NCBI RefSeq assembly: GCF_017654505.1
Contig: NC_054549.1
Location: 21,795,148-21,859,147 of the forward strand
Direction: 5' to 3'
DNA from: Polyodon spathula
Lineage: Eukaryota; Chordata; Actinopteri; Acipenseriformes; Polyodontidae
Length of the DNA: 64,000 nucleotides
Shown here piece after piece: positions 48,368 through 60,985 of the stretch; position 1 is the first letter of the stretch; the number at the start of each line of letters is the position of its first letter. The notes beneath the pieces were generated by a model. It worked only from the letters and a program-made list of their open reading frames with translations, was not told the origin of the DNA and ran no database searches. The translations under genes and the position numbers were made by a program.

Positions 48368-48958
48368 AAGGGGGGAATAAACCTACAAGGATGTTCGTCA
48401 TTATGCTGCCTGTTGGTAAGTTATAAATTAATAAATTAAATTTAATGGATTTTACTAGTTTTTTTTATAATAAGATGGCTCAGAGAAGTAAGCAGGTTCG
48501 TTATGTACAGGTGTTCCCTTAGTCCATTCATCAGCACTGAACTTTCTCTCAACAAGGGAGAACTTTAACTGAAGTGATGGTTTACAGAATCAAAATGCAT
48601 TTAAAAACCATTCCAATAGAACAAAAAAAAAAAAAAAAAAAAACATAATTTGTTCCTTTTCACCTAATTGTTAAATTACAGAAATTTAGGACATTTGTTT
48701 TATCAGTTTAATGGATGGAAATTAAATATACCCTTACTTAATATTCTCTTAATTGAATGTGCTGGGGTTGAACATGCGTTATTTAATTTACTATTTTCCT
48801 GATTAATTGATTTTTTTAATTGTTTTTTTTATGCATGTATGGAAAGTGCCTGCGCTTCAAAAAAATAAATAAATAAATAAACTGAGTGGAAGGAATTCAT
48901 TATTCAATGTTAATTAAATACAATTATATTATATTATATATATATAATAGATATATAT

Positions 48959-49003
<45 letters not shown>

Positions 49004-50230
49004 GGGATTCAGGGGATCCCCTAGATTAAGGCTTAAGGCTGTGTGTTAAATTAAATATATAGTTTTGATCTAGAATTCTAGGGGATCTCACATTTAAGGC
49101 TGTATTTTTTTTGGATGTCACAATTTCTGTGAAATGTACCTATTGCCGTTTAATATGTAGTTTGCTGTGAAAATTCCCATTTTCGAAAGAATAGTGTAAA
49201 TACATTTTTTTTAAAATCAGTTAAAAACACATATAGCAAATGTTTGCCTTACTGACGCACTATATTTTGCATTTAGGAACCTGGCGGCTGGTTTAGTTTG
49301 CTGCCTGGAAATGATTGAACACACACTGCAGGTCATTTCTTTAAAATGTCTTAAACCAGCATTTAAATATTTAGGAACATCTGCTATAATAACTTGGGAG
49401 AAAATTAACAATTTTGAATGTGACTACGCTATTTTTTTCTGCTTAAAGAAATCAAGAAATACCCTGAAATACCTATTTTTAGACCATGAACTGCTGTAAA
49501 ATAAACTCTTTTATTCCATAAAAAAATAAATTAAAAAAAACAGCCCTACTCCAGTTTATTTGTCCACAGAGGGTGCCTACGATTATTTACCTTAAAGTAC
49601 TGAAATGGGTTACAAATCATCCCCAATCATCGAACCAATAGCAATTTGATTGCAGCTCAAAGTAGATGTAGGTGACCATAGAAATGAATCACTGTGGGTA
49701 TAATGTAAGGGGGATTAAATATCTAATGGTGTGTAAAAAGGAAGCAAAATGGTTATGTCAAAAATGTAGTCATGATTGTTAAGTGCAAGAAGTATATACG
49801 GTAAAAGTCTGAATATTGAATATTTACTGTGGACATTTACTGGTACATCTCTAATATATAATACCCTAGAGAGCATCACTTTTAATTCAGACACAAAATG
49901 TATTGGTTTTCAATCACGTGATAAACACCCACAGTACAGAAATGTTCATTAATGATCAACAAAATGAGAATACGTTAAAAAAAAAAAAATGAAGCAAAGC
50001 TGGTACATTCGTATCTCAGAGAAACTGGAGAGGAACAGGAAATTAAAACAAGGTAAAGGCAAATCACCCAAATAAAGCTGAAGCACTAATGGATAACGAC
50101 ACAGAACGACTGTACAGCGCTGAAAAACGACGCTTAACAAAACACCCGACTGTACCCCTGAACCTCGTCTTCTTTAATATTAGCATCACAAGGGTATAAA
50201 TGTACAGTATTACAAAAACTAATAGATGGG
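47700..50230. other. AT-rich DNA with microsatellites
   Basis: (TA)n tracts at 48295-48364 and 48930-48999 and a poly(A) run at 48628-48645. No gene or transposon recognised. Confidence 0.5.
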
Positions 50231-50233
50231 CCT

Positions 50234-50362
50234 CTTCAGTGAGTTACAGGAAAACAATTCCATCTCGGGTTTCTGTGACAGTTTATAAACCGACCTTCGC
50301 TCTTGTAATTTATGCCATCACAGAAACCCTAGATGGAATTATTTTACTGTAACTCACTGAAG
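50234..50362. mobile_element. short hairpin MITE
   Basis: Inverted arms of about 46 bp start CTTCAGTGAGTTACAG at both ends and include TTCCATCT and GGGTTTCTGTGA, with a loop of about 38 bp. It is immediately followed by CR1 copy 3. Confidence 0.7.
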
Positions 50363-50368
50363 CCACTA

Positions 50369-52162
50369 ATATGAAAAAAGGCACTTTAAAGAGCGTTTAA
50401 AAGGGACCAAAAACAAAGCACACAGAAAGAGTACACCGAACTGCAAATGCAAGTCAAAAAGGAAGTTAGAAAGGCCAAGAGAGAAATAGAAATGAACATT
50501 GCTAAGGGGGCTAAAACCAATTCCAAAATGTTTTTCCAATATTACAACAGCAAGAGAACAGCAAGAGGAGGTTAAATGTCTAAGAGATACAAATGGCACA
50601 ATCATAGAAGAAGAAAAAAAATAGCAAATATTAAATGATTACTTTTCACAAGTTTTTACAAAGGAGGATACAGACAACATGCCCCATATGTCAACCTGTT
50701 CATATCCAGTTTTAAATAACTTTAGCATAACTGAGGCAGAAGTGTTAAAGGGACTAGGAGCTCTTAAAATAAACAAATCCCCTGGGCCGGATGAGATCCT
50801 CCCAATAGTACTCAAAGAAATGAAAGAAGTTATTTACAAACTGTTAACCAAGATCACGCAACAGTCTTTTGAGACAGGGGTTGTACCGACAGACTGGAAA
50901 ATTGCAAACGTAATACCGATCCACAAAAAGGGAAACAAAACTGAACCAGGTAACTACAGCCCAGTAAGCCTGACTTCTATTATATGCAAACTTATATATA
51001 TGGAAACTATAATAAGATCCAAAATGGAATATTACCTATATGGTAACAGTATCCTGGAGACAGTCAACATGGTTTTAGGAAAGGGATATCATGTCTAACT
51101 AACTTGCTTGATTTTTTTGAGGATGAACATCGATAATGGATAATTGCAAAGCATATGACATGGTTTATTTAGATTTCCAGAAAGCTTTTGATAAAGTCCT
51201 GCATAAAAGATTTCAAGGAAACACATGTACGTGGATTAGGGAGTGGTTAACATGTAGAAAACAGAAAGTACTGATTAGAGGTGAAACCTCAGAATGGAGT
51301 GTGGTAACCAGCGGAGTACCACAGGGATCAGTATTAGGTCCTCTGCTATTCCTAATCTACATTAATGATTTAGAATCTGGTAAAGTAAGCAAACCTATTA
51401 AATTTGCAGAAAACACAAAAATAGGAGGAGTGGCAAACACTGTTGCAGCAGGAAAGGTCATTCAAAATGATCGAGACAAGATTCAGAACTGGGCAGACAC
51501 ATGGCAAATTACATTTAATAGAGAAAAGTGTAAAGTACTGCACACAGGAAATAAAAATGTGCATTATAAATATCATATGGGAGATATTGAAATTGAAGAA
51601 GGAATCTATAAAAAAAAGACCTAGGAGTTTTTGTTGACTCAGAAATGTCTTCATCTAGACAATGTGGGGAAGCTATAAAAAAAGGCCAACAAGATGTACA
51701 ATGCATTAGTAAGACCTCATCTTGAATATTGTGTGCAGTTCTGATCACCTCGCTATAAAAAAGATATTGCTGCTCTAGAAAGAGTGCAAAGAAGAGAGAC
51801 CAGAATTATTCCGGGCTTAAAAGGCATGTCATATGCAGACAGGCTAAAAGAATTGAATCTATTCAGTCTTGAACAAAGACGACGACGCGGCGATCTGATT
51901 CAAGCATTCAAAATTCGAAAAAAAAAGAAACAAGAAACACAAATGGAGATTAGACAAAGGGGCATTCAGAACAGAAAATAGGAGGCAATTTTTTTTTTAC
52001 ACAGAGAATCATGAGGGTCTGGAACCAACTCCCCAGTAATGTTGTTGAAGCCGACACCCTGGGATCCTTCAAGAAGCTGCTTGATGAGATTCTGGGATCA
52101 ATAAGCTACTAACAACTAAATGAGCAAGAAAACTTTGTTTGTAAATTTTCTTATGTTCATAT
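50369..52162 (+). mobile_element. CR1 LINE copy 3, 5'-truncated, degraded
   Basis: Begins inside ORF2 and runs to the 3' tail (TTTTCTTATGTTCAT). The reverse transcriptase is open in parts (50679-51098 and 51136-51624) but has frameshifts near 51095 and 51610, a 27-bp deletion near 51210 compared with copy 1, and FADD changed to FAEN. More diverged than copies 1 and 2. Confidence 0.9.
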
Positions 52163-53538
52163 ATATGAAGAGGGAGGATAAAACACCAATAATCAAGTGG
52201 CTGAGAGAATCGGTTTCACATATTTGAAGACAATCGGTGTTTCACAAATCCTTAACTCAAGCGTTGTTTAAATAAAGTTTTTAAAGTCTGTTTTGAGTAG
52301 GTCACTAATCAAAAAAATAATAATTAGCAAGGGCAAATGTGTTACTGTGTGTTTATTGGCAATGAAAATGCATCCATTGGGGGAAAGCTTATGTAAAAAC
52401 ATGATCACAGGTTTCTTAAGTAACTAAGATTTTTCATGTAAACATTAAAATCTGTTAAAAGTAGGAATAATGACTGCATTAATCACATGAAGAAGAACAG
52501 TTATATGCTGTCTGGTACAAGTAGATTTGATTAATTTATGATTTTAGTTTTACTTTTATAGTTTCAATATTTTACTTGAAATTTAATATTTGAAAACGTT
52601 TTGTTGAGTATATAGTACTGACGTTGTTCTTATCCATCGTATGAAACATTTTGCTTAAAATGATTTTAAAAAAATGGATGTAAGTTTTAATTGATAGGTT
52701 AGGCCTATTTGGTAATTTGCCTTCTATTTAGCCTGTGTTTATTTATAGGTGTACTCCTTTCCATTTTGTAATTATAAATGTGCAGATGTGGCTGCACTAG
52801 TTACTTGATTCATGTTTTCGGGTAATAATCTACTAATATTTATTTGACCAAAACGAGTCGTCGCCACAGTTCAGAAGGAAAATTATTATTCTCTTCCGGA
52901 AGTAGTACAAATTTTTCAAATTTGTCAGTTTTTCACAACTACAAAGCAGTGTGTAATTCAATATGTTAATGTAATATTATTCAGCGGGTCTCATTCAACT
53001 TTATAAAGCAACACTAATTTTACAGGGTGATGCAAAACTTTTGGCCACAGCTGTGGATATTAAATTAGTGTCAATGACACAGGAGAAGCATATTGGATTA
53101 CGGGTTTTAAAAAAAGAAATTGGCCAGGTTTTACAGATCTAAACGGGCAGTGAAAATTGTTCACCTGCTATATTTAGTTTACAGTGAGCCTTTTTTTCTT
53201 GTTTCTTGCTATTTCTTTGCATGACTCTTAATATTAAATACTAAACTACCAGTGACCAACTGCAAACAAAACCACAGCAGATTACGTTTTGAAAAGAGGA
53301 AACCAACTTTTACCTTCAGGCCTTCTGCTGCTGCTTATATTAACCCAAGCACACACATCCATTTTTACACTGAACAAGTTCTGTCACACATTAGTTCAGA
53401 TTATAGAACAAGGTTTCACTGTATATCAAAACTGTTGCACAAAAAACAACTCTGGAAAACATGAAAACAATATTAAAACCATTTATGATGTGAAATTTTC
53501 TAATTTATATATATATTTATAAGATATATATATATATA

Positions 53539-53587
<49 letters not shown>

Positions 53588-53600
53588 CACACACACACAC
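52163..53600. other. non-coding DNA with a Tc1-type MITE fragment and microsatellite
   Basis: A fragment at 52940-53055 ends TTTTGGCCACAGCTGTGG. A (TA)n/(AC)n compound tract lies at 53525-53605. No gene seen. Confidence 0.45.
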
Positions 53601-53603
53601 ACA

Positions 53604-53830
53604 CAGTGCCTATAGAAAGTCTACACCCCCTTTCAAAATTTTCAACTTTTGTTGCCTTATAGCCTGGAATTAAAATACATTAAAAGTTTTTTGTTTTCTT
53701 TCCATCTATCTACACATCCTACCCCACAACTTCCAAGTGAAAAAAAGATTCTAGAAATTTGTAGAAAATGAATTAAAAATAAAAACTGAAATAGCCTGGT
53801 TGGATGTGTCCACCCCCTTGTAATAGCAAT
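53604..53830 (+). mobile_element. Tc1-like transposon end fragment
   Basis: CAGTGCCTATAGAAAGTCTA and CACCCCC, then TTTTGTTGCCTTATAGCCTGG, is a Tc1-family terminal repeat of a subfamily different from 40332-41971. No transposase remains. Confidence 0.6.
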
Positions 53831-54262
53831 CTTAATTTTTTATATTAATAGTTTACACTCCTGTACAGAGTGTATATGTTCTAACAACCCAGTCATAATA
53901 ATAAATTATGGCAACACCATATGATTTATAGCAAGACTAGGGGTGGGGATTGTAGTGCCCATGTTTCCACACACAGACCCCTCACTTACTAAATATCTTG
54001 GTATCCTTGAATAGATAATCATCTCCTCTTTAAAAATACTCTGAATCCTATAATGAGTAGTCCCTCACAAGTTCAGTGGTACTTTACAAATGATGCCATT
54101 TCTGAATTGCTTCAGCAGTGATTTAGAGGACAGATCTCAAACGATTTAAAAAACAAAACCATAACAAGTGCTCTGGCTTTTCTGTTCCATACCACATCAC
54201 GGATCATTATCGCTGTTACCTGTTTGACAATGTGGGCAATAATCCTGACACTATCAGTGCTA

Positions 54263-54582
54263 ACCCTAGATCCCGTTTCTATGTGCCTGACAGTATTGAT
54301 CACACGGGGAACTCCAGATCTGGACCCAGGTTTACAGCCTGTATAACTCGAGCGTTCTACTCGTCACCTCTGCTTGTTTTTTTTTTGTTGCCTTTTTCAA
54401 AGGTTAAATGGAATTATTTGTTTTGCTAAAATCGTGCCAACATTACTAATTCTACTGCATCGCACAGGATAGAAAAACGCATTAATATTGGATAGGTTGT
54501 TGTACAACACTTAAAATACAAAAGGGATAAGTTGCTCTCTGAATTCAATTGGTGTACCTACAGTACCAACCTATTTTTGTAC
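54263..54582 (+). repeat. direct duplication, copy 1
   Basis: About 320 bp from CCCTAGATCCCGTTTC to CCAACCTATTTTTGTAC, matching 55750-56065 with only a few differences. It has no recognised coding content; the short ORF in it is broken in the other copy's context. Confidence 0.85.
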
Positions 54583-54629
54583 ATTTTGAAAAGAGCTTTG
54601 AAACAGACTTGTTAAAAAAACAAAAATTA

Positions 54630-54631
<2 letters not shown>

Positions 54632-54692
<61 letters not shown>
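54632..54692. repeat. (TA)n microsatellite
   Basis: Pure dinucleotide run between the two direct duplicates. Confidence 0.95.
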
Positions 54693-54694
<2 letters not shown>

Positions 54695-54897
54695 CAGGTA
54701 CACATTATTTGTCCAAACATCGTGTTGTAGCAACACCTAGGGATGAGAAACGCTATATTTTTAGGAACCCCGCTACTTACTCTTTTTGTTTCACATATTG
54801 CAAAGCACTCAATCAGTTCTCTTATGATATACACTGATCATTAAAATGGCATTGATTTTCAAAAATAAACAGGTCCGGTTGTTCAAATTAAAGACAG

Positions 54898-55052
54898 CGA
54901 TAATAACAATAATCTTTATATAATGCCTTTCATAGTGGACCACTATCACAAAGCTCTTTACAAGATACGAGACTAGGGTGTGTGAACTATGCATCAGCTG
55001 CAGAGTCACTCACAACAACGTCTCACCCCAAAGACAAAAAAAGCACAGTAGA
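54898..55052 (-). repeat. SINE family 1, truncated
   Basis: Minus-strand TTTGGGGTGAGACGTTG, GTGGTCCACTATG and ATTATATAAAG segments; the tRNA head is missing. Confidence 0.75.
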
Positions 55053-55419
55053 GTTGGTGAAAACCACACGCTGTGCTCTTCGTGCGGCTGACACATCTGC
55101 TGATCACTGACTTGCCGGTATACAAAGGACGCTTCACTGTGTCTTTTTACTTCCATGATGGTCGTGTGGTGTTGAGTTGGGGGGGGGGGGATATACAACT
55201 AATAAGCCTATATTTCTGCATAGGCAAATGCATGCTCTTTATTGGACTACTGTATTGCAAAGCAAAAAAGTTAATGCAGGGGGAGCTCAGGTCTTTGCAA
55301 AAACTAATGCATGCTTTTGATTGGACAAGATCATTACTAAGCAGGAGGCTGCTAAAAAAAGATCATTAATGTGATCTGAAGGTAATTGGATTTATTGATG
55401 TGCACATGTATTGTCTTTA

Positions 55420-55466
55420 CAGCTATGTCCAAAAGTTTAGCATCACTTACAATTTTAGGATTGAGA

Positions 55467-55512
<46 letters not shown>

Positions 55513-55610
55513 TTTATTATTTAAACTACATTAACATAATTTCGATATTTGATTTAACATCATGTAATCAAAGAAACTACAGCAAAAAATATTAATTTTG
55601 GCCATAGCTG
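55420..55610. mobile_element. Tc1/mariner MITE, 191 bp, complete
   Basis: Inverted ends CAGCTATGTCCAAAAGTTT and, reversed at the right, CAGCTATGGCCAAAATT, with TA on both sides (55418-55419 and 55611-55612). It has an internal (ATT)n run at 55469-55511. Confidence 0.82.
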
Positions 55611-55749
55611 TACATGCTGCATCAATTAAAAAAAAAAAAAAAAAAAATTCCTCATTTTATTTTAAGATTTTTTTAAACTTTACTTGCTTTTCCTGTGATA
55701 ATAACGAATTTACGTTACAGGCCAACACGTGTCTGGCACCTCAGCCCAC

Positions 55750-56065
55750 ACCCTAGATCCCGTTTCTATGTGCCTGACAGTATTGATCACACGGGGAACT
55801 CCAGATCTGGACCCAGGTTTACAGCCTGTATAACTCGAGCGTTCTACTTGTCATCTCTGCTTGTTTTTTTGTTGCCTTTTTCAAACGTTAAATGGAATTA
55901 TTTGCTTTGCTAAAATCGTGCCAACATTACTAATTCTACTGCATCGCACAGGATAGAAAAACGCATTAATCTTGGATAGGTTGTTGTACACACTTAAAAT
56001 ACAAAAGGGATAAGTTGCTCTCTGAATTCAAGTGGTGTACCTACAGTACCAACCTATTTTTGTAC
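55750..56065 (+). repeat. direct duplication, copy 2
   Basis: Partner of 54263-54582, in the same orientation, 1.17 kb after its end. Confidence 0.85.
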
Positions 56066-58129
56066 TCTAGACCAAGTCATTTCTGATTGTTTTAAGTAAT
56101 CCCGATGCAAGAATTTCAACCCAATTTAACACATGTAAGATATTTCTTGCTTCTTTTGACTATTAGTCAGTGTTTTTACCCAAGGTTTTTGATTGCTGTC
56201 CCAAAATGATCGTATTGTATTCTTGACAGTCGCATGTCACTAGATGCAACACCAAATAGCATAACCAGTCAGACAGGATCAATGGAGTGATGAAAGATCT
56301 GGGGAAGGGTCACAAAAACAAATGCTCAAAAGAACCTAAAGATATGAACAAGGGAAGCAGGAGCCTGGATGCATCTTGGCTAATTTTACTTTAAGTAGAT
56401 GAATACGGTGCAAAACTTTGAACTACTGTAAAACAGGAACATTTCACGAGCAAGAAATGTTTGCTGATTTTGCGTTTATTAAAAATCCGCAAAATGAATG
56501 TGCCGTGAAATATATTATTCACACATGTGCCGTGCATTAAAAGAAAAAGAAGCGCAAAGATTTATTGCAGCAAAAATGGACCTTGAAGGCCATTAGTTAA
56601 ATTAAGCTGCAGCAAAAAAATTCTGTTTTACAGTATATCAACCCATAAATTACAGGAAAGGTATTCAAAACCAACCTACCAAGTCATGTAAATGATATGC
56701 TCCCAAGTGTACATTCCTTACAGCTAAATTCACCTGAGTTTAAATAGCTGCTTAATTTCATTTTTTAGAAAGGATTAAAAACAGCTGATGTGATCTTTAT
56801 TGGCTACGAGAAGCTGCCCTGCCAAGACTTGTGTGCAACATCAACATGTCTGTAATTATAAAGAACAGCAGAGGTAGAAAACTTTGCATGTTACAATTGT
56901 GCACATGCTGACCGATGGGGTTATTGTGCAATGTAAGACATAACTTGACCCACACTTAAAGGCCTGTATACAAATTAAACAGTAGCTTCACATTTTTTAA
57001 ACATTTTCCTTATGATGTAATGGTGTTTGTTCCGAGTGGTTCAGATCCTGTTACACCATAAAATGCATGCAGCCTAATTATATATAAAAGGTATTTGCAA
57101 TAAACAGCAATTACCTAAAAAGGAGAAAGGTGACAGTCCCCGAAAACAGCCAGATTAATTAGTACAGAAGATGCTTTCTATTCTCATGATCTCAGAACAG
57201 AACAAAACAAACACAGCGCAGCTTTCATACTTGCACATTTAAAAGATTTTTTTTCATATTTTTCACTTTCATTTTTTGGTTGTCAGTGGTTTTAGGTTTG
57301 TTTAAATATATACATGGCGTGACACCAGGCTCTTCCAGGCTGGGGTCACACATTCTCAGATGTGTTGCTAGCTATTTGCTTTGTAGTTAACTTATAAGCA
57401 AATACCTGCTCCTGTTGAAAACTGCAAGTATACATACAGTAGGCATCTTGATACAGCAAAATATGTGAAGGGATCCTTCCAGAGCTTGATTGCTATATTT
57501 CCCATTTTAATTAGGCTAACCTATGAGAATTTACTAAGCAACAGGCAAAAGACAATTAAAGATGATCTCATCGGGAAAAAAAAAAAAAAAAAAAAAAAAC
57601 TTTGAAGTTGACAAAGCTCTGACAATGATTTGGGATGATCCCAAATGTTCAGTTAATTTTGCAGCTATATGAATTCTAAGTCTGACCTTAGTAAATCTTA
57701 GCTCAAACTATTTTCTTTCACGAGTAAGCGATTTGTTGGAATTTAACTGGAATGTAAATTAGTATGGTAAAGTACTTTTCAGAAGTTTTATGTAGTGCTG
57801 TTTTGTTTTGAGTAAGGTAACTAATTACAATATCATATTGACAGAAGTACAGTTGTTTACTTGTTACTTTTCATGCAGAATCTAGCTTATCCTGTCTAAA
57901 TAATTACCAACCAGAGATGTAGAATTTACAAGAAAGTAATTGGACTACTCACTGGTAAACAATCAGATTACTTGTTGATAAGTAATCAGAAATCTGGATT
58001 TGTTGTGTTTAGTTATTTGCATAATTTTCTGTCATGAAACCAAACAGCTGCTTTCTGAATGTATACATTTTTCCTGAGGTTAGATTTCTTCCACTTTCAG
58101 CTGCAGCACATATTCAACACATATTCATA
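56066..58129. other. unrecognised AT-rich region upstream of gene C
   Basis: No ORF or exon with recognisable content. Poly(A) tract at 57578-57599. Confidence 0.45.
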
Positions 58130-60985
58130 TTACTTCCTCATTTCAACAGATACATGTTGCTTAAACAACGACTAAGAGCAGCACTTTTCAGTCCTGAAAT
58201 GATTTGACACACATATCGTGGTTTGGTATAACATTGGGCATCAGTTGATTGGGAATCAGTTCGTTATTTCTGGAAACTTCAGATTCAAGCAAGACGACAT
58301 TTTGCAACATTGATTTTTACAAAAATGATGTCACTGCTTATAATTTGGAGACTTGTCTTGTTGCCGGTTCTTGGTGAGTCTTTAATTTAGAAATTATTAT
58401 TTCTGATGGCTTGTGATTATAATTACAGAAGTCTTGCTCTCATGAAAGAAGCTGATTTTATCAACTTACACCCTACTGGGATAGTCCAAGCATTTCATAG
58501 CACCGTGGAACAATAAAAGCTTTCACTCTGATACAGTACTTGGACTCGTGCAACTTCAGTCCTGTGCCCACTGCTTGAGTCATTTCATTGACTAATAACT
58601 TAGGATTTCATGGACCAGCATCTTCAGTTCTGCCTGGTTAATACCAAGCAACATCAAGAGTACAGCAGCAGGTGTTGTCCGATTGTGTTAGTTTCATTTT
58701 TAATAAAGGTGTAACTTTACTGAAAAATCTTAATGCTGTTTAATTTCCCCATTCCATTGCATGGGGTTTGCACCATTCTTGTTGTATGTTCTGTTGCTCT
58801 GAAATTCAGCTTGTCTCTAGAATCCGAAGGGCTGGAACTAAACAGCCTTTCTCATCCCATTCCCATCACTCAGAATGAGTAAAAACACCATGAAATAGTA
58901 AAAACATTTGAAGCAACTTACCCTTCAAGCTATTTTACAGCAGATGTTCCTCTTTTTCGTTCAAGCATTTGTCCTCTTATTTCATCTAATCATTCAGTCC
59001 TGGGCTTCCCTCAAGCAGAAACTGACAATTGTGCAGCATTGCATGGTGCTTGTTTTATGACGTGGATTATAATATAATAATAATAATAACATAATATCTT
59101 TATTTTTATATAGTTCCTTTCATAGTGGGCCACCATCCCAAAGCACTTTACAGAGGGAGGCTATTAACTGTGTACTGGGAGCTTAATTGAGACAACTGAA
59201 CAAACTTGTTTTACTCTTGATATGAGAGCTTGATTGTTATACGTTTTGGTGAATTGTGAAAAAATGATTAATATCCTGTGCTTAACCTCAGACAGCTCAA
59301 GCGTCAGGCTGGCTAATGGGAGCGTGTTCTGCTCTGGGAGAGTCGAGGTTTATCACGACAGCCAGTGGGGGACAGTGTGTGATGATGGCTGGGATAGGAC
59401 CCATGCCCAGGTTTTGTGCAGAGAGCTCGGTTGTGGCTACGCATTGTCTGCTCCAGGATCAGCACACTTTGGACAAGGGACTGGTCCTATCTGGGTGAAC
59501 AATTCCATTTGTACAGGCTCAGAGTCCTCTGTCATGCAGTGTGTAACTCTTGCTGTTGGAAAAAGTCACTGCAATCATGGAGAGGATGCTGGAGTTGTTT
59601 GCTCAGGTCAGAAAACTTTTTTTTTTTTAATCAGTTTGAATACATTTTTAGTTAACATTTCTAAGTCCATTTAATCGTGAATTAAAATAGTTGATAATTG
59701 CGCTCTACTGTACTCTTCCCAATACAAGAGTTGTACTTAAAATCATGCCACCTAATTTGGAGTTTATTGAAAAGAGGATTTAAAAAGGTTCGTACTAACT
59801 TACTCCCAGAGTTTGAAGCTGATAAATCATTACTTCTTTTATTTGCATTTATTAATTTGAGAAAAACATGAATTTTCTTTTCTTTTTCCAGATTCCTCAA
59901 AAAAACCTAACACAATAGTGAATCATGTGAAATCAGGTCAGCTGTTTGCTCAGTGTAGCTGGGCTGGTGAAAAGAACAGTAACGACACCTTTGTCCTGTT
60001 TAAAAATAAAGAGAAAGTGGCTGAGACTCGCAGCAACACATTTCACATCAAAGTAGAGACAAGCAACAGTGGGAACTACACGTGCAGGGTGTCCAGAAAT
60101 GGACAGTCTTCAAATGCCAGCGCTGCTCAGCAAGTGACAGTAACAGGTACATTTTAGCTACTTCTGTTTTTGTCAGTTTTGTTTGCTCCACACTTGAGCG
60201 CTTGACCCCTGATCACCATCACTGAATAAAAAAGGTATTTTAATTGACTACTATTGAGATTATTATAAAAAAAACAAAACAACAAAAACTCCTCACTGTC
60301 TGTGTTGTGTTGTGTTCCTCTCCTAGCCCCTCCCGCTCTGTCTGTGAGCAGCTCTGTGTCTGTGAGAGGAGAGGATGTGACACTGCAGTGCAGCCTCAGC
60401 AGCTCATATCAGAGCCCTGGCTGGTTTAGTCTTTACCGGGGCCGTGAGGAAGTGCAGGAGCAGAGCGTACCTGTAGGAGACAAGAGCTTCACCTTTACTC
60501 TAACTAACATAGAAGAGAAACAGCAGGGGGAGTACTTGTGCCGCTATTCCACTCACTCACAGACTGGATGGGTGTTTACTGAACTATCTGCTCCTGTGAA
60601 TATAACTGTGATTGGTAAGCAATGTTGTGCATAAATTGCCCTTGCAATATGCTATTTCACCAGGCATTTCAAACCAGCTGAACTTGAATCTGTCATTATT
60701 ATTTAAAGCATAACCAAACTCCAATTGGTGTTTTACACAACCTCCCCTGGTAATCACAGCATTCTCCTGTGCTGTAACTAGCTTTACAATATATTTTTCT
60801 GTAATAGCTCCATTGCTTTGATATTTATAATATACACACTGCACCCTGGGTCTTTATTATTAGTAGTATTATTATATGTACTGTGCAGTATAAATTGTGT
60901 CAGTTGGAGACAACACTAAACTGCAAAAAAGATGTACTGGAATGCACTGAAATCTGGGGTTTTCATTGGCTAAACCCCAATGTTT
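58130..60985 (+). repeat. inverted duplication, right arm (5' part of gene C)
   Basis: Partner of 42960-45806. The arms are separated by about 12.3 kb. Both carry the same SINE tail (here 59077-59165), so it was present before duplication. Confidence 0.93.

Noticed and set aside
54232..54429. Short ORF shared by the two 320-bp duplicates
   Set aside because: It has no recognisable family, no splice context, and different starts in the two copies.
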